Positions 32,352-44,421 of a stretch of DNA of 64,000 nucleotides are shown piece by piece; position 1 is the first letter of the stretch, and the number at the start of each line of letters is the position of its first letter. The notes under the pieces were generated by a model. That model searched no databases. It was given only the letters and a program-made list of their open reading frames with translations, and had not been told where the DNA came from. The position numbers and the translations under genes were made by a program. The DNA lies in assembly GCA_029582165.1 (NCBI GenBank), contig CM055872.1, positions 49,551,695-49,615,694 on the forward strand. The letters run 5' to 3'. The DNA comes from Portulaca oleracea. Lineage: Eukaryota > Streptophyta > Magnoliopsida > Caryophyllales > Portulacaceae.

Positions 32352-32709
32352 TAATTAATCATTTTCAACTTAAAATAGATATGAAATATTCGAAATGTAA
32401 AAGTTTTGCAAGGCATCAAAAAGCTTAGAGAACAAAAATAAATAGAACGAAATTCTAAATAAAAATTGTTCAAATAAAAAAAATTCAAATTTTATGGTGA
32501 TTTACTTTTAGCATGGACATATAATCATGTCAAATTTTTGTGATCAAAATTTCTAGCAATCCAAAAAAAAATTTGTTAGTAACTGGGGATTTTTGGTTAG
32601 ATTCATAATCAAAGGTTAAATAATCATGTTAATTTTTTTAGGGATACAATTACAATTAAGCTTACGTGCTTTTGTGTGGTGTCATTCCGCGCACCTACCA
32701 CAATTTACT
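32352..32709. other. Unassigned AT-rich spacer
   Basis: No gene or repeat recognised between the gypsy element and the hAT transposon. Confidence 0.5.
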
Positions 32710-32863
32710 ACACTAACCAGGGGCAGATCCCAGGCAGGCCCAAGGGTGGTCATGGCCACCCCAAGCCCAAAAAAAATTTTTTTGAACATCTTATTTGAAC
32801 TTGGGACAAAAATATATGGTTAAGGTAAAGTGGTCACCCATGAATTAGGCCCAAAAAAACTAG

Positions 32864-33214
32864 CAAAAAATTACTCGGAGGCACCCCAATATTTGGGGAA
32901 ACTATTTTTGAGTACCCCAACTTTTCAAAACTCATTTTGAGGTACCCTTACTTTTTGGGTTAGTAATTATTTGGTGCTTTTCCGACCATCAATTTTATTA
33001 AGTGACCAAAATACCCTTATTCTTCTCATTTAAGGGTATTTCTTAAAAAATTGAAGAACAAGGGTATTTCGGTCACTTAACCAAATTGATGACCGAAAAA
33101 GCACCTAATAATTTCTAACCCAAAAAGTAAGGGTACCCCAAAATGAGTTTTGAAAAGATGAGGTACCTGAAAAACATTTAACCAAAAGTTAGGGTACCTC
33201 CGAGTAATTTTTTG
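32864..33214. mobile_element. Palindromic MITE (9-bp TSD, Mutator-like), nested in the hAT element
   Basis: Nearly the whole 351 bp folds into one inverted repeat with arms of about 170 bp, starting CAAAAAATTACTCGGAGG. The 9-bp direct repeat AAAAACTAG flanks it (32855-32863, 33215-33223). There is no coding capacity. Confidence 0.88.
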
Positions 33215-33359
33215 AAAAACTAGTATGGCCTATAATAAAGCAGCCCAAACTCCAAAGCCTCAATTCAAACTGATTTCAATTGTTTTATTTTGTAAATGAA
33301 AAAATGTATACTTTTGACTTTTAATTTTAAACAAAATTAAACAATATATTTCTCTCACA

Positions 33360-34237
33360 ATTCTTCCCTCTTCACTCAGACTCAATTCACGTCGTTCTGC
33401 ACTTTTGGGTTCTGCCTCCTTCGTTCTGTCTCCTTCAGTCCTCCGTCTGTCTCGTCGGTCGTGCAGCCGCCGCAACCACCGTGGACGGTCGACGATCGAC
33501 TTTGCCGGCAGCTCCCTCTCCCTGTCCTCGGCAGCGGCACCAACTGCCCATTCGCCCAGCAGGTGGCACGTAGCAGCAACTCTTCCTTCCTGGCGGGCGG
33601 CGACTCTTTCTGTTCAAAACCGACCACTCCCGGCGACCGAAGACCGGAGAACAGAGCTGTGAGTTTCAAGTTGTCTCAATTTAATACTAATTCTCTAACT
33701 TTCACTATAGTTTCATTATTTTAGTTTTAGGGTTTAGATGGTAAAGTTGGATATTTCAGATTTAGTTTGAGTTATTGATTAGAAAAATTCTATTATTCTA
33801 TTAGACTATTTCTAATTTCATTATAGTTGCTTGTTGTTGTCCATTTAGTTTGTGTTGAAATGTTGAATTGGTTTGCCATGCCATGAATATTGATTATAGA
33901 CATTAAGTTATGATTTTCCTTGTTGATTTCATTTGTATTGTCAATTGTGAATTAGTTAGTTGTCAATTTTTTTTGAATTGTTGATTTCATTACAATTTGA
34001 GACTTTGAGTTATTGATTAGAAGGTTTGTTGTCAATTTGTGTTGAATTTTTGATTTCATTATAGTTTGAGATATTGATTAGAAAGTTTGCGATCAAATAC
34101 TCAAATTGGTTTGCTATCAATTTACTCGGGTATATCATGTATGATTATGACTTTGGTTGCACCAGTAGTCGTGTCTCATATTCTTATTTGTGTTTGTATG
34201 TTTTGTTTTCAGTGAGTGACAAAGTATTGGGTTTAAT
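33360..34237 (+). other. Leader exon and intron of the hAT transposase gene
   Basis: A GC-rich stretch (33,380-33,660) with pyrimidine-rich start stands out from the AT-rich surroundings and ends at a donor (GTGAGT, 33659). The following AT/T-rich DNA runs to an acceptor (TTTTGTTTTCAG, ending 34212), 25 bases before the probable ATG. This looks like a non-coding first exon plus intron. The several overlapping open frames in the GC-rich part have no family features. Confidence 0.55.
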
Positions 34238-37200
34238 ATGGATCATTCTAATTCGATTTTATGTTACTACGCCTCAAAAAGAAAGCAACCAGAAAGTAGT
34301 GGAAGATGATAATGGAGGAAATAAACCAAGTGAGCCTGAAGTTATTCCTAAAGATGAATTTGATTTTAGTACTCTTCCAATGGATCCTAGACTGAGAAAA
34401 ATGATTTCAGAATATCCTCTTGATCTCAGAGATCCAATAAGAAGGTATTATATAGCTAAAGGCCCTGTCCAACCTTGTGAGTATGATTTTCCATCAAAAT
34501 TGATTGGGATAAGGCCTCGCCATATTATTAGTAAATGGTTTGATGATTATTGGACATGGTTGGAATATAGCAAAGAAAAAGATGTTGCATTTTGCTTATA
34601 TTGCTATTTATTTGCTAATGTGAGAGAAAATTCAAGTGGAGATCTCACCAAGGAGGGGTTCTCAACTTAGAATAAGACCGACCGATTCAAGGGGCACATT
34701 GGTGATGTTAATAGTATTCATAACAAAGCTTTGAGAGATTATGAAAACTTGAGGAGGCCTGCACAATCTATTCAAGTTGCTTTAAACAGGCATGATGAAG
34801 AAACTAGAAGGCAATATCGTATTCGTCTGAAAACTTCTATTTCTTGCTCAAGATATTTGCTACGTCAAGGGTTACCTTTTCGTGGTCATGATGAATCTAC
34901 AGAGTCAGAGAATCGAGGAAATTTTCTTGAAATTGTGAAGTTTGCTGCAAGTCTAAATGACTATATTGCCAATGTTGTATTGGATAAAGCCCCAAAGAAG
35001 GAAAAGTTGGTGTCATCTCTTATCCAAAAAGACATTTGTGAATTCAGGAGCCGAAGAAACATTAAATGCCATTATGGAGGAGTTTAAGGGCGATATATTT
35101 GGGTTACTTGTTGATGAATCTAGAGATGTAGCTAATAAAGAGCAAATGGGTGTTGTTGTTCGTTATGTGGATAAAATGGGCATGGTGAAGGAGTGGTTCA
35201 TTGGAGTTAAACATGTTGAAAGTACTTCCTCTTTGTCATTGAAAGTTGCGATTGAAGAAGTGTTTGCAAATCATAACTTGAGTTTGTCAAGTTTGCGTTC
35301 TCAAGGTTATGATGGGGCAAGCAATATGCAAGGTAAGTTCAATGGACTTAAGACATTGATCTTGAATGAAAATGAGAGTGCATTCTCCATTCATTGTTTT
35401 TCTCACCAATTACAACTCACATTAGTAGCTCTTGCAAGAGACAATTATGATGGACGCTCTTTGATGAGATTACTAAAATTGTGAATATGGGGGGAGCTTC
35501 TTGTAAAAGACACGATCTTTTACGTCAGAAACAAGCTGAGAGAGTGCAAATGACATTGAATAATGATGAACTTGAAACTGGGCATGGGCTAAATCAAGAA
35601 CTTGCTCCTGTAAGGGTAGGTGAAACTCGTTGGTCATCTCATTATAAACAGTTGCTTAATGTTGGTCGTATGTTTGATGCTATTATGGATGTACTTGAGC
35701 ATATTGAAAAAGAAGGGGAGACATCAATTATGAGGAATGAATCTATTGTGCAGATTGCTTATTTCATTTGATTTTACTTTCACCCATCAAATGATGTTGA
35801 ATATTTTGCAGATTACTCATGATTTGTCACAAGCTTTGCAAAAGAAAGACCAAACTATTATAAATGCGATGAAGCTTGTTGATGTCACCAAGAAGTCCTT
35901 GGAAGCAATGAGAAGCGATGGGTGGGAAATTCTCTTGGAGAAAACATGTAATTTTTGTGAGAAACATTGTATCTCTGTTCGAAACATGGAAGATATAAGG
36001 GTCCTTCCAGGGAGACTAAGACGTAATGTGGAGGCCTGCACAATCTATTCAAGTTGCTTTAAACAGGCATGATGAAGAAACTAGAAGGCAATATCGTATT
36101 CGTCTGAAAACTTCTATTTCTTGCTCAAGATATTTGCTACGTCAAGGGTTACCTTTTCGTGGTCATGATGAATCTACAGAGTCAGAGAATCGAGGAAATT
36201 TTCTTGAAATTGTGAAGTTTGCTGCAAGTCTAAATGACTATATTGCCAATGTTGTATTGGATAAAGCCCCAAAGAAGGAAAAGTTGGTGTCATCTCTTAT
36301 CCAAAAAGACATTTGTGAATTCAGGAGCCGAAGAAACATTAAATGCCATTATGGAGGAGTTTAAGGGCGATATATTTGGGTTACTTGTTGATGAATCTAG
36401 AGATGTAGCTAATAAAGAGCAAATGGGTGTTGTTGTTCGTTATGTGGATAAAATGGGCATGGTGAAGGAGTGGTTCATTGGAGTTAAACATGTTGAAAGT
36501 ACTTCCTCTTTGTCATTGAAAGTTGCGATTGAAGAAGTGTTTGCAAATCATAACTTGAGTTTGTCAAGTTTGCGTTCTCAAGGTTATGATGGGGCAAGCA
36601 ATATGCAAGGTAAGTTCAATGGACTTAAGACATTGATCTTGAATGAAAATGAGAGTGCATTCTCCATTCATTGTTTTTCTCACCAATTACAACTCACATT
36701 AGTAGCTCTTGCAAGAGACAATAATTATGATGGGACGCTCTTTGATGAGATTACTAAAATTGTGAATATGGGGGGAGCTTCTTGTAAAAGACACGATCTT
36801 TTACGTCAGAAACAAGCTGAGAGAGTGCAAATGACATTGAATAATGATGAACTTGAAACTGGGCATGGGCTAAATCAAGAACTTGCTCCTGTAAGGGTAG
36901 GTGAAACTCGTTGGTCATCTCATTATAAACAGTTGCTTAATGTTGGTCGTATGTTTGATGCTATTATGGATGTACTTGAGCATATTGAAAAAGAAGGGGA
37001 GACATCAATTATGAGGAATGAATCTATTGTGCAGATTGCTTATTTCATTTGATTTTACTTTCACCCATCAAATGATGTTGAATATTTTGCAGATTACTCA
37101 TGATTTGTCACAAGCTTTGCAAAAGAAAGACCAAACTATTATAAATGCGATGAAGCTTGTTGATGTCACCAAGAAGTCCTTGGAAGCAATGAGAAGCGAT

Positions 37201-37863
37201 GGGTGGGAAATTCTCTTGGAGAAAACATGTAATTTTTGTGAGAAACATTGTATCTCTGTTCGAAACATGGAAGATATAAGGGTCCTTCCAGGGAGACTAA
37301 GACGTAATGTGGAGGAACGTACGTATGAGTTCCACTACCGGGTAGAGGTATTGTATATTGTTGTTGATCTCCATCTTGAAGAGCTTAGACGCCGCTTCAG
37401 TGAGAATAACACTGAGCTTCTTACTTGTGTAGCTTGCTTGAGTCCATCTGATAGATTTTGCACTTTTGATCAAGCTAAGTTACTCAAGTTAGCGCATTTT
37501 TATCCATATGATTTTAATGATTTTGAGCTCACATTACTTGAACATCAACTTTTGAATTATGTTCGTGATGTGCTAGATGATGAAACTTTTCAGGACTTGA
37601 AACAACTTGGTGATCTTAGTAGAGTAATGGTGGAGACCAAGAAGCATATAATTTATCCACTTGTGTTTAGGCTGCTCAAGTTGGCATTGATTCTCCCAAT
37701 ATCCACGACAACTGTGGAAAGAGCATTTTCGGCTATGAAGGTCGTCAAGAGTAGACTTCGCAATAGGATGTGTGATAGTTTTTTAAATGATTGTTTAGTT
37801 TGTTATATAGAGAAGGATGTATTTGATTCAATTAGTAATGAGTCTATCATGCATCGATATTAA
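34238..37863 (+). pseudogene. hAT transposase (TTF zinc finger / DUF4371 / hAT dimerisation, ZMYM1-like)
   Basis: The probable start at 34238 (MDHSNSILCYYASKRKQ) is out of frame with the main sequence by about 34,310. Next comes a TTF-type zinc-finger region (WFDDYWTWLEYS, AFCLYCYLF) with TAG at about 34668 where the family has Trp. The DUF4371-like core follows (GLLVDESRDVANKEQMGVVV, GYDGASNMQGKFNGL, IHCFSHQLQL). The C-terminal hAT dimerisation region ends the protein (LPISTTTVERAFSAMKVVKS, RLRNRM, to stop 37863). The middle of the gene is duplicated in tandem. Frameshifts occur near 35040 (repeated at about 36320), after YFI near 35770/37050, and at about 35443 in the first copy. It cannot make a full transposase as it stands. 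Confidence 0.9.
34757..37314 (+). repeat. Internal tandem duplication of transposase sequence (2 x 1.28 kb)
   Basis: Unit 1 is 34757-36033 and unit 2 is 36034-37314. Apart from 4 extra bases in unit 2 near 36721-36738, I see no differences. The left flank (gaggag) and the unit ends (gtggag) share GGAG-type microhomology at the joins. Unit 2 is in frame at the site where unit 1 is shifted. Confidence 0.93.
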
Positions 37864-38002
37864 AAAATGAAAGTACGCATTGGCCAAATGTAATGGTTTA
37901 CTGTTGAAATATTTGAAACTTTGTATGATTTTCTTTTTCAAATGTGAGCTTGTCAAGTGGCCACCCCTGATAATAAAGTTTGGATCCACCGCTGACACTA
38001 AC

Positions 38003-39024
38003 CACAAACCATCACATATTATCATAATCATATCATACCACACTTTACCATAACCTTGTTTGATCAAGTTAGGTTCAGGTTACACTGGTTAAGTTAGGAG
38101 AGGAAAGGAAAGGAAAGGAAAGGGTAGAATAGGAAATGATAGGATTAGTTTGAGTTAAAATAGTTGTTGGGTGGAAATATTTTATTAATAAAATTTCAAT
38201 ATTTTGGGGAAAATAAATGAAAAAGGTATAAGTATTAAAAAAGTGGATTGATTTGAGATTAAATAATATTATTTGAATTTCTTTTTTATTTAAAAAGTTG
38301 TATTGGATTTGGTTGTTTTTTTAGAGAGTTAGGTTAGGTTAGGTTAGATTAGATAAGATAAGGATAAGCTAAGTTAAATTATGTTAGATTGGCTAGGTCT
38401 AATTCAATTAAAGAACAAGGTCATAATTTTCTCTCTTATCATTTTTCTCTCTCCTTTCACTTTTCGTTCTCCTCACATATACCACACCAACCATTCTTAC
38501 AACAAATTTTACCACGACTTACCACATTGTACCATATCATATCGCATTTATCTACATTTTTACCATATCATACCATCGCTATATATTTTACCGACCACAA
38601 AAAATAATATGGTTTAAATATATTTTGTGAAAAAATATATATATATATAATATGAATTTGTTATCGGTAATAATCCTTAATAATATACTTATTAATTTAA
38701 CAGCTTGAGAGGTTAATAATATGAATTCATTATCCGTAACAACCCTAAACTACAGTGGCTCTCAAACTCTCAGTGCAGGTTGTTTAATGACAAATATCTC
38801 TACCAATTATTTATCTCCTATCGTTCCTCAATAAAATCCTTATGGAGGAAGCTTCATAGTCTCTCTCTTTCTATTAAAAAACAGTCCAAAAATGTTTGAA
38901 ATTGAAGCAATTAAAGTTTGAAAGAAGCCATTAAACATCCTGATACCAGTGCCAGTATATTACTTTGTTTGTACCATTATTAGCAAAAAAATTTTTCACT
39001 ACCTTCATCAGGATCAGATGGAGC
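38003..39024. other. Low-complexity intergenic DNA
   Basis: AT-rich with short simple arrays: (AGGAA/AAGG)n near 38,098-38,122, TTAGG-like copies near 38,330-38,352 and an (AT)n run near 38,633-38,650. No gene is recognised. Confidence 0.5.
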
Positions 39025-39032
39025 CTTGCATG

Positions 39033-39783
39033 TAGGGGTGTGCGTCGGTCCAAACCCGGACCGGACCAAACCAGATTAGCTCGACCGGGAGACCGAATTT
39101 TCACTAAATAATAGACCGAGAAAATGGATGGCCCGACCCGACCCGGACCGATTAGACCACTTTCTGTATGTGTCAAAATAACTTTTGATTACAAAAGTAG
39201 CTAGTAGTTGTCACCTTAATTAGGAAATTAATGTTTAATTATACTCCGTAGTACTAGTGCGTATAATTAGTTTACTGCCGGAAATTCGATAATGCATTAG
39301 TAACAAATCAATAGTAATAGATTGTTTTTTTTTTAAAAAAAAAAAGTTTGGTGGCGGCTACCTTCGATTAATAATAATAATATCACGAGTGTTTTATGTT
39401 TACTACTAGATAGTAGTCACCCATAATTAGGAATTTGGTGTTTTTGAAAGGATCTTATGAGTTGATTTAAAGGCAACTAGGCAATAATAATTATGCTTTA
39501 AATATGGTGAGTGTATAATTCGTAAATATAAAAAAAATAATGATATTTATGGACAAAAGATCTATTGGATTTGATTTTAATTAAATTACATATATATAGA
39601 AAAGTATAAACCGGGTTAACCGGTCTAACCCGTTTCTTTAGAGTTTGGACTCGGACCGACCCGAAATTATAAAAATCATGGACCGGAGACTGGACCGAAC
39701 ATAACCGGGTTGGTCCGGGCCATGTTCGGTCTGGTCTGGGTCACGGGTTTTTTCCGGTCCGGACCGGAATATGCACGCCCCTA
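39033..39783. mobile_element. hAT-type MITE, 751 bp
   Basis: It starts TAGGGGTGTGCGTCGGTCC and ends with the complementary GCACGCCCCTA. Flanks CTTGCATG (39025-39032) and CTAGCATG (39784-39791) form an 8-bp duplication with one mismatch. Subterminal 'ggaccgg' and 'cccgacc' motifs are dense on both sides, while the centre is AT-rich. Confidence 0.75.
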
Positions 39784-39791
39784 CTAGCATG

Positions 39792-40544
39792 TCCTCTCTC
39801 TGTTATCTCTCTCTCCTCATCTTCTAATTATCTAGTTCTCAAGTCATTAGTGGTAGATGATGGATGGAACACAATAGCCCCGAAAGAATGGTTAGTGAAT
39901 ATAGAGGGACAAGGGGAAAGATGAAGTTTATCCCTAAATTAAAAGATGATGGTGTTTTGGTGGTTTCCAGTAGACTATAAGTTTGAACACCAAAATAACA
40001 AAGTACGGGAAAATGGAAGTGATGAATTTAAAGCACATAAGTGATAGAGGGAAAAGATGACAATTGTCATATTTATAGTTGAGTCATTAAGCAAGCAAGC
40101 ACAAAAATAATTGATCCTTATCTAGAAGGAATTTGAGAGAAATTGGAGATTAGATCAAAAAAAGAATAATAAGCAAGTAGGCACTGTGGAAGCAAGCAGG
40201 AGAAGAAGAATAAGGAGGCTCATTGTGAATGGGGAATGTTTCCAATCCAATAAATAAATCCAACAGTCAAGCGGTGTAGGAATTTCATTTGGTGTCTGCT
40301 TACTTGCTTATTGAGGCTTTTATTATAGGTAAAGGATAACGATAGTTAGGAGTTTCAGTTTAGTTTATTAGGTCCACTTCTAACCTATGCTCCATATATT
40401 ATGATTGTTTACTTTTATTGTTATAATTGTTGACTTTTATTATTGTGATTGTTTACTTCTAGAATAATTGTTGTATCTTATTATTATAACTGTTCATTTC
40501 AAAATATGTAGAACACATGCTCTGAGTGTATGTAATATATATTG
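39792..40544. other. Unassigned spacer
   Basis: AT-rich DNA with repeated 'attgtttacttttattatt' variants near 40,405-40,500. No gene is recognised. Confidence 0.45.
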
Positions 40545-40552
40545 GTTAGGAG

Positions 40553-41257
40553 TAGGGATGACAATAGGTCGAGTTTGGGTCGGGTCCAGCTGGACCTAAA
40601 ATTGGACCCGCCAAATTCTATTGGACCCAGATCTAATTTGGGACTTGATGGGTTTATTAAACTCAAACCCAGACCCATGCAGTGGGTTTACGGGTCCATA
40701 AGTCCTAAGTAGATTTTTAATGGGTACAACTCTCTTATATACTTTTTTACAAAATTTATCAATTTTCGGGTTCATTTTATATTTGCACATCTATATAATA
40801 ACAAATATTATGTTTAAATACACCTATTTTTGACACAATAAAAATATCTAATTCAAAGTACGAGGCTAAAGCCCAACATAAAACATTACAAAAGTCATCA
40901 GGACATCGACATAAAAACATTGCATAAATCTCTACGAATACAACTACATAACATAAAATGAAAAAAAAACACACACACACACACACACAAAGTTCATGAT
41001 TATTCAATCACAATTGCTCCTGTCATTTTTTTAAAACAATAAATTCTATATGTTTAAATTTTGACGTGTTCGAGGGTCGGGTCTGTGCCGACACCCAGAC
41101 CCGGACCCGCCAAATTTGTTTTGGACCTAGACCCACCAAATTTGTTTTGGACCCAAATCTGAACTAAACCCACTGGGTCCAATACTTTTCGAGCCAAACA
41201 TGCCTTAATGGATCAGGTTCGATTTTGGGTCGGGTCCATGACCCACTGCCATCCCTA
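40553..41257. mobile_element. hAT-type MITE, 705 bp
   Basis: Ends TAGGGATGACAATAGGTCG and CACTGCCATCCCTA are inverted repeats. Flanks GTTAGGAG and ATGAGGAG match at 6 of 8 bases, an aged 8-bp duplication. Subterminal regions repeat 'ggacccg' and 'gggtcc' motifs. An (AC)n microsatellite lies at about 40,971-40,988. Confidence 0.65.
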
Positions 41258-41346
41258 ATGAGGAGGGATGGACTTCTACCCCTTTATACCCTCCATTTTC
41301 TTTAACATTTCAATTTGAAGTGTGAGGAAGAGTTTAATGATATATC

Positions 41347-41935
41347 TGTTGGGTTAATGGTCCGAATTCTCTTGACTCATTATTTGACCAGTTTCTTAAA
41401 CCTGTTTGAACTCCAAGTTATTGGTCGCTAATAGGAAATTATTTTATTTCTTAATTATATTTAGGTCAGTTTCTTAATTGTGATAGCATTCTAGCTAAAA
41501 CCTAATTGTATTTGGAGTGGAAGTCAAACTAGATCTATAGGAGGTTTACCCATATAAATAGAGGTCTTTATTCACCTTGTGATATGTGGCCAATGTAGCC
41601 GATGTGAGAGCCTTCAAAACTCCCCATGAGGGAGGTATGATGTTATTTTCCACATCTTTACCATACTTATCCCAAGGTTGTGAGAGTGTATTAGAGTTTA
41701 TATTTTACCTCTTGTAATATCTCCTTTTCTACCAGTGGATGTTTGTTGTTGGCTTGTCGCCCGTGGTTTTTTCCCGATTTGGGTTTCCACGTAAAAGTAC
41801 GGTCTCACCCATATAAAGTTTTTGTTCTTGCCTCTCCATAATCATCCAATATCTCCTTCCGCTGCATATATTGTTCTATTTTACACCCTAATAACTGACT
41901 AAGAACTAGCAACAGATCTGAATCTGATCCTAACA
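41347..41935 (+). repeat. Solo LTR, copia-like
   Basis: About 589 bp starting TGTTGGG and ending CCTAACA, a matching terminal inversion. TATAAATA lies at about 41553-41560 and 'cacctcttgtaatatctcc'-like sequence follows downstream, as in plant copia LTRs. No internal region or second LTR adjoins. The 5-bp flanks (ATATC and ATAAT) do not match, so the limits or age are uncertain. Confidence 0.55.
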
Positions 41936-41999
41936 ATAATAACTCATTCAATATGTAAATTAAAAATCCATTCATATAAATTCTTTTATAGTTTCAAAA

Positions 42000-42814
42000 G
42001 GGAAATTAGAATCTAATAAACCAACCTTTGAGGGTCCTTTGAAATAACGAACCAACCTTGCAAGCTAATTTACAACGAACCCACCTTAACATGTTAATTT
42101 TTCTAACGAACCTCAGGTGAGTCACAGTAGAAAAGCTGACGTGGCGGTGTTTTAGCAAAAAAAAAGGAAATTTTTATTTTTGCTGAGTTGGATTAAATAA
42201 ATCAAAATTTTCTTTTTTTTTAAATCCACCTCAACCAATCCCCATTTTTCTTTCTCTATCTCCTCTATCTCTCTCTATCACCCCAGCCCCCTCCCCCCTA
42301 CACTCATCTCCCCGACCCATCCCCCCAACCCCCACCCTCTCACTACCACCACCCTCACCACCGCCGCCGCCACCACCACCACCACCATCACCATCATCAT
42401 CATCACCACCATCCTCCATCATCATCATCATCATCACCACCACCACCACCACCATTACCATCATCATCATCGGAGCTGGCGTCGTCCTCGCCAGAGCTGG
42501 GGTCGGTGGTTGTCGGTTTCGGGGCGTCGTCAGGATCGGTGGGGGACGTTGGCAGTAGCCGCGGTGGCTCGGGGCGACGTGGGGTGGTGGCATTTTCTGG
42601 GCCAACAAACAGGGGGTTTCGGGGTGGATTTTGGTGAGGTTTTGTGACGTGTTTGGGCGGCGGAGGAGCGCGAAGGTGGTGCTGCGGTGGTCGGAAAAGG
42701 TAGGGGAGGTGGCCAACGACGAAATGGGGGTGGAAGGAGGGGGGTTGAAGGTGGTGCGGTGCGTTGGGGTTGAGGTGAGCACACAGCAGTAGCAGTACCA
42801 AATAATATTATGGC

Positions 42815-42848
<34 letters not shown>

Positions 42849-43260
42849 GGGGGTGGTGGCGGTGGTGAGGGTGGTGGTGGTGAGAGGGTGGGGTTGGGGG
42901 AATGGGTCGGGGAGATGGGTGTGGGGGGGAGGGGTGTTGGGGTGATAGAGAGAGAGAGAGAGAGGAGAGAGATTGTGAGAGAGAGAGGGGAGAGAGAGAG
43001 AAAGAAAAAGGGGGATTGGGTTGAGGTGGATTTAAAAAAAAGAAAAATTTGATTTATTTAATCCAACTCAGTAAAAATAAAATTTTTTATTTATTTTTTG
43101 GCTAAAACACTGCCACGTCAGCTTTCCGGCCTGTGGGATTCACCGGAGGTTCGTTAGAAAAATTAACTTGTTAAGGTGGGTTCGTTGTAAATTAGCTTGC
43201 AAGGTTGGTTCGTTATTTCAAAGGACCCTCAAAGGTTGGTTTATTAGATTCCAATTTCCC
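42000..43260. mobile_element. Mutator-like element with very long TIRs, 1.26 kb
   Basis: Inverted repeats of about 250 bp or more (42000-42260 and 43005-43260) begin GGGAAATTRGAATCTAATAA. A perfect 9-bp duplication, GTTTCAAAA, flanks it (41991-41999, 43261-43269). Between the arms lie CAC/CAT trinucleotide arrays (42,350-42,465), a GC-rich segment (42,475-42,790) and (GA)n. No transposase is present. The long Asp-, Pro- and Gly-rich open frames are products of the simple repeats. Confidence 0.9.
42350..42465. repeat. CAC/CAT trinucleotide repeat tract
   Basis: Imperfect (CCACCATCA)-type array of about 115 bp within the Mutator-like element; a separate (GA)n run lies at about 42,817-42,846. 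Confidence 0.9.
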
Positions 43261-43269
43261 GTTTCAAAA

Positions 43270-43524
43270 AGACTTCCCAAGCAAGGATAATTATTTACTG
43301 ATCTGAGAAGCCCCAGGGGTCTTTCAAATAGATAAATATGGGAGGCCAAGGATCCACTAACTACTTAGGGTTTGAGAAAAACCCAATTTAGAACTCAAGA
43401 ACAAACTCTATTTTTAGGGTTTTGGGGATGAACAACAAACACAGGGCATAAAACAACTAGTGGTTTTCGGAAAAAAAACAAAATCAGTTAGACAGATATG
43501 ATTAGCTAGAATCATGCATGAGAT

Positions 43525-43565
<41 letters not shown>

Positions 43566-43660
43566 TTCCTTCCCTAAATTGTAGGGATTAAATTATCCAA
43601 ATTTAATTCCATTATTATCAAAAACTAAAGAAAAAACAAAAGTTATAAAATTTTAGGGAT
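43270..43660. repeat. Spacer with (GA)n microsatellite
   Basis: A run of about 16 GA units lies at 43,526-43,555. The remaining sequence is AT-rich with no recognised gene. Confidence 0.8.
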
Positions 43661-43664
43661 TATA

Positions 43665-44365
43665 TTTCGTCCAACATAATCATTGCTTCTCACACTCCAT
43701 GACCATGCCACTAATATCCATTACCACACTCCCATAAGTAAAAAATTATATCAATGTTATCAAGTTACACTTGTGATGACACTCCCTAATATTCATGACC
43801 ATACTCTATTATATAGATATAATACGTGTATTTGTGTACAAGCAGTTAACTTTAGTATGCCTTAAAAGAGTATAAGTTCCCTAATATCCATAACTACTAA
43901 TATCCATAACCATACACCATGACCACACTATCCAGAGAATATGACCACAATTTGTTCAAAGTGTGTACAAATTTATACATAGTGTTAACAAATTTGTGTA
44001 GTGTGTTCGATATATTTATTGAATTTGACCACATTGTGTTCAGAGTGCAAACAAATTTATATAGAGTGTGGACAAATTTATGCAATGTATCACGTATATC
44101 TAAGTGTAAATTTCAAAGATGTTGGGTTCAAGTGTGGACAAATTTATGCAATGTGTGGCCATGGATATTAGGGACTGTGGTCTTGGATATAATACGAAAA
44201 TAAAGATATAATTTGACTTAGGGAGGTTTGGTCATGCATATAGGGGATTGTAGTCCTTGATATAATTTGATAACATTGACATAATTTTTATTTATGGGAG
44301 TGTGGTCATGGATATTAGGGAGTGTGGTCATGAAGTGTGAGAAACACCGATGATGTTGAACGAAA
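43665..44365. mobile_element. Inverted-repeat element of unknown family
   Basis: The first and last 90 bases or so are inverted repeats sharing 'tctcacactccatgacca', 'ctaatatccat' and 'aaattatatcaatgttatcaa'. The centre repeats 'acaaatttat(a/g)' four to five times (43,968-44,142). I could not fix the exact ends or a target duplication. Confidence 0.5.
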
Positions 44366-44421
44366 CAGACACACGACAAAATCCTTATAGAATGTTGACT
44401 TCTGTTCTTTTTTCTTTACAG

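Larger units (their letters stand above)
32718..37994 (+). mobile_element. hAT transposon, 5.3 kb, transposase-bearing but damaged
   Basis: Ends are CAGGGGCAGATCCCAGGC on the left and a right end whose complement begins CAGCGGTGGATCC. A perfect 8-bp duplication, ACACTAAC, flanks it (32710-32717, 37995-38002). Both subterminal regions carry 'gtggccacccc' in opposite orientation. It holds a MITE near the left end, a GC-rich leader with an intron and a ZMYM1-like hAT transposase broken by stops, shifts and a large tandem duplication. Confidence 0.93.

Noticed and set aside
33405..33724. Several GC-rich open frames on both strands
   Set aside because: They lie in the probable non-coding leader of the hAT transposase gene and show no family features.
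38330..38352. Telomere-like TTAGG copies
   Set aside because: Only about three to four units of a TTAGG type, not the plant TTTAGGG array; best read as low-complexity DNA.
42231..42801. Long minus-strand frames rich in Asp, Gly, Pro and Ser
   Set aside because: They are translations of CAC/CAT and GA simple repeats within a Mutator-like element; three overlapping frames are open at once.
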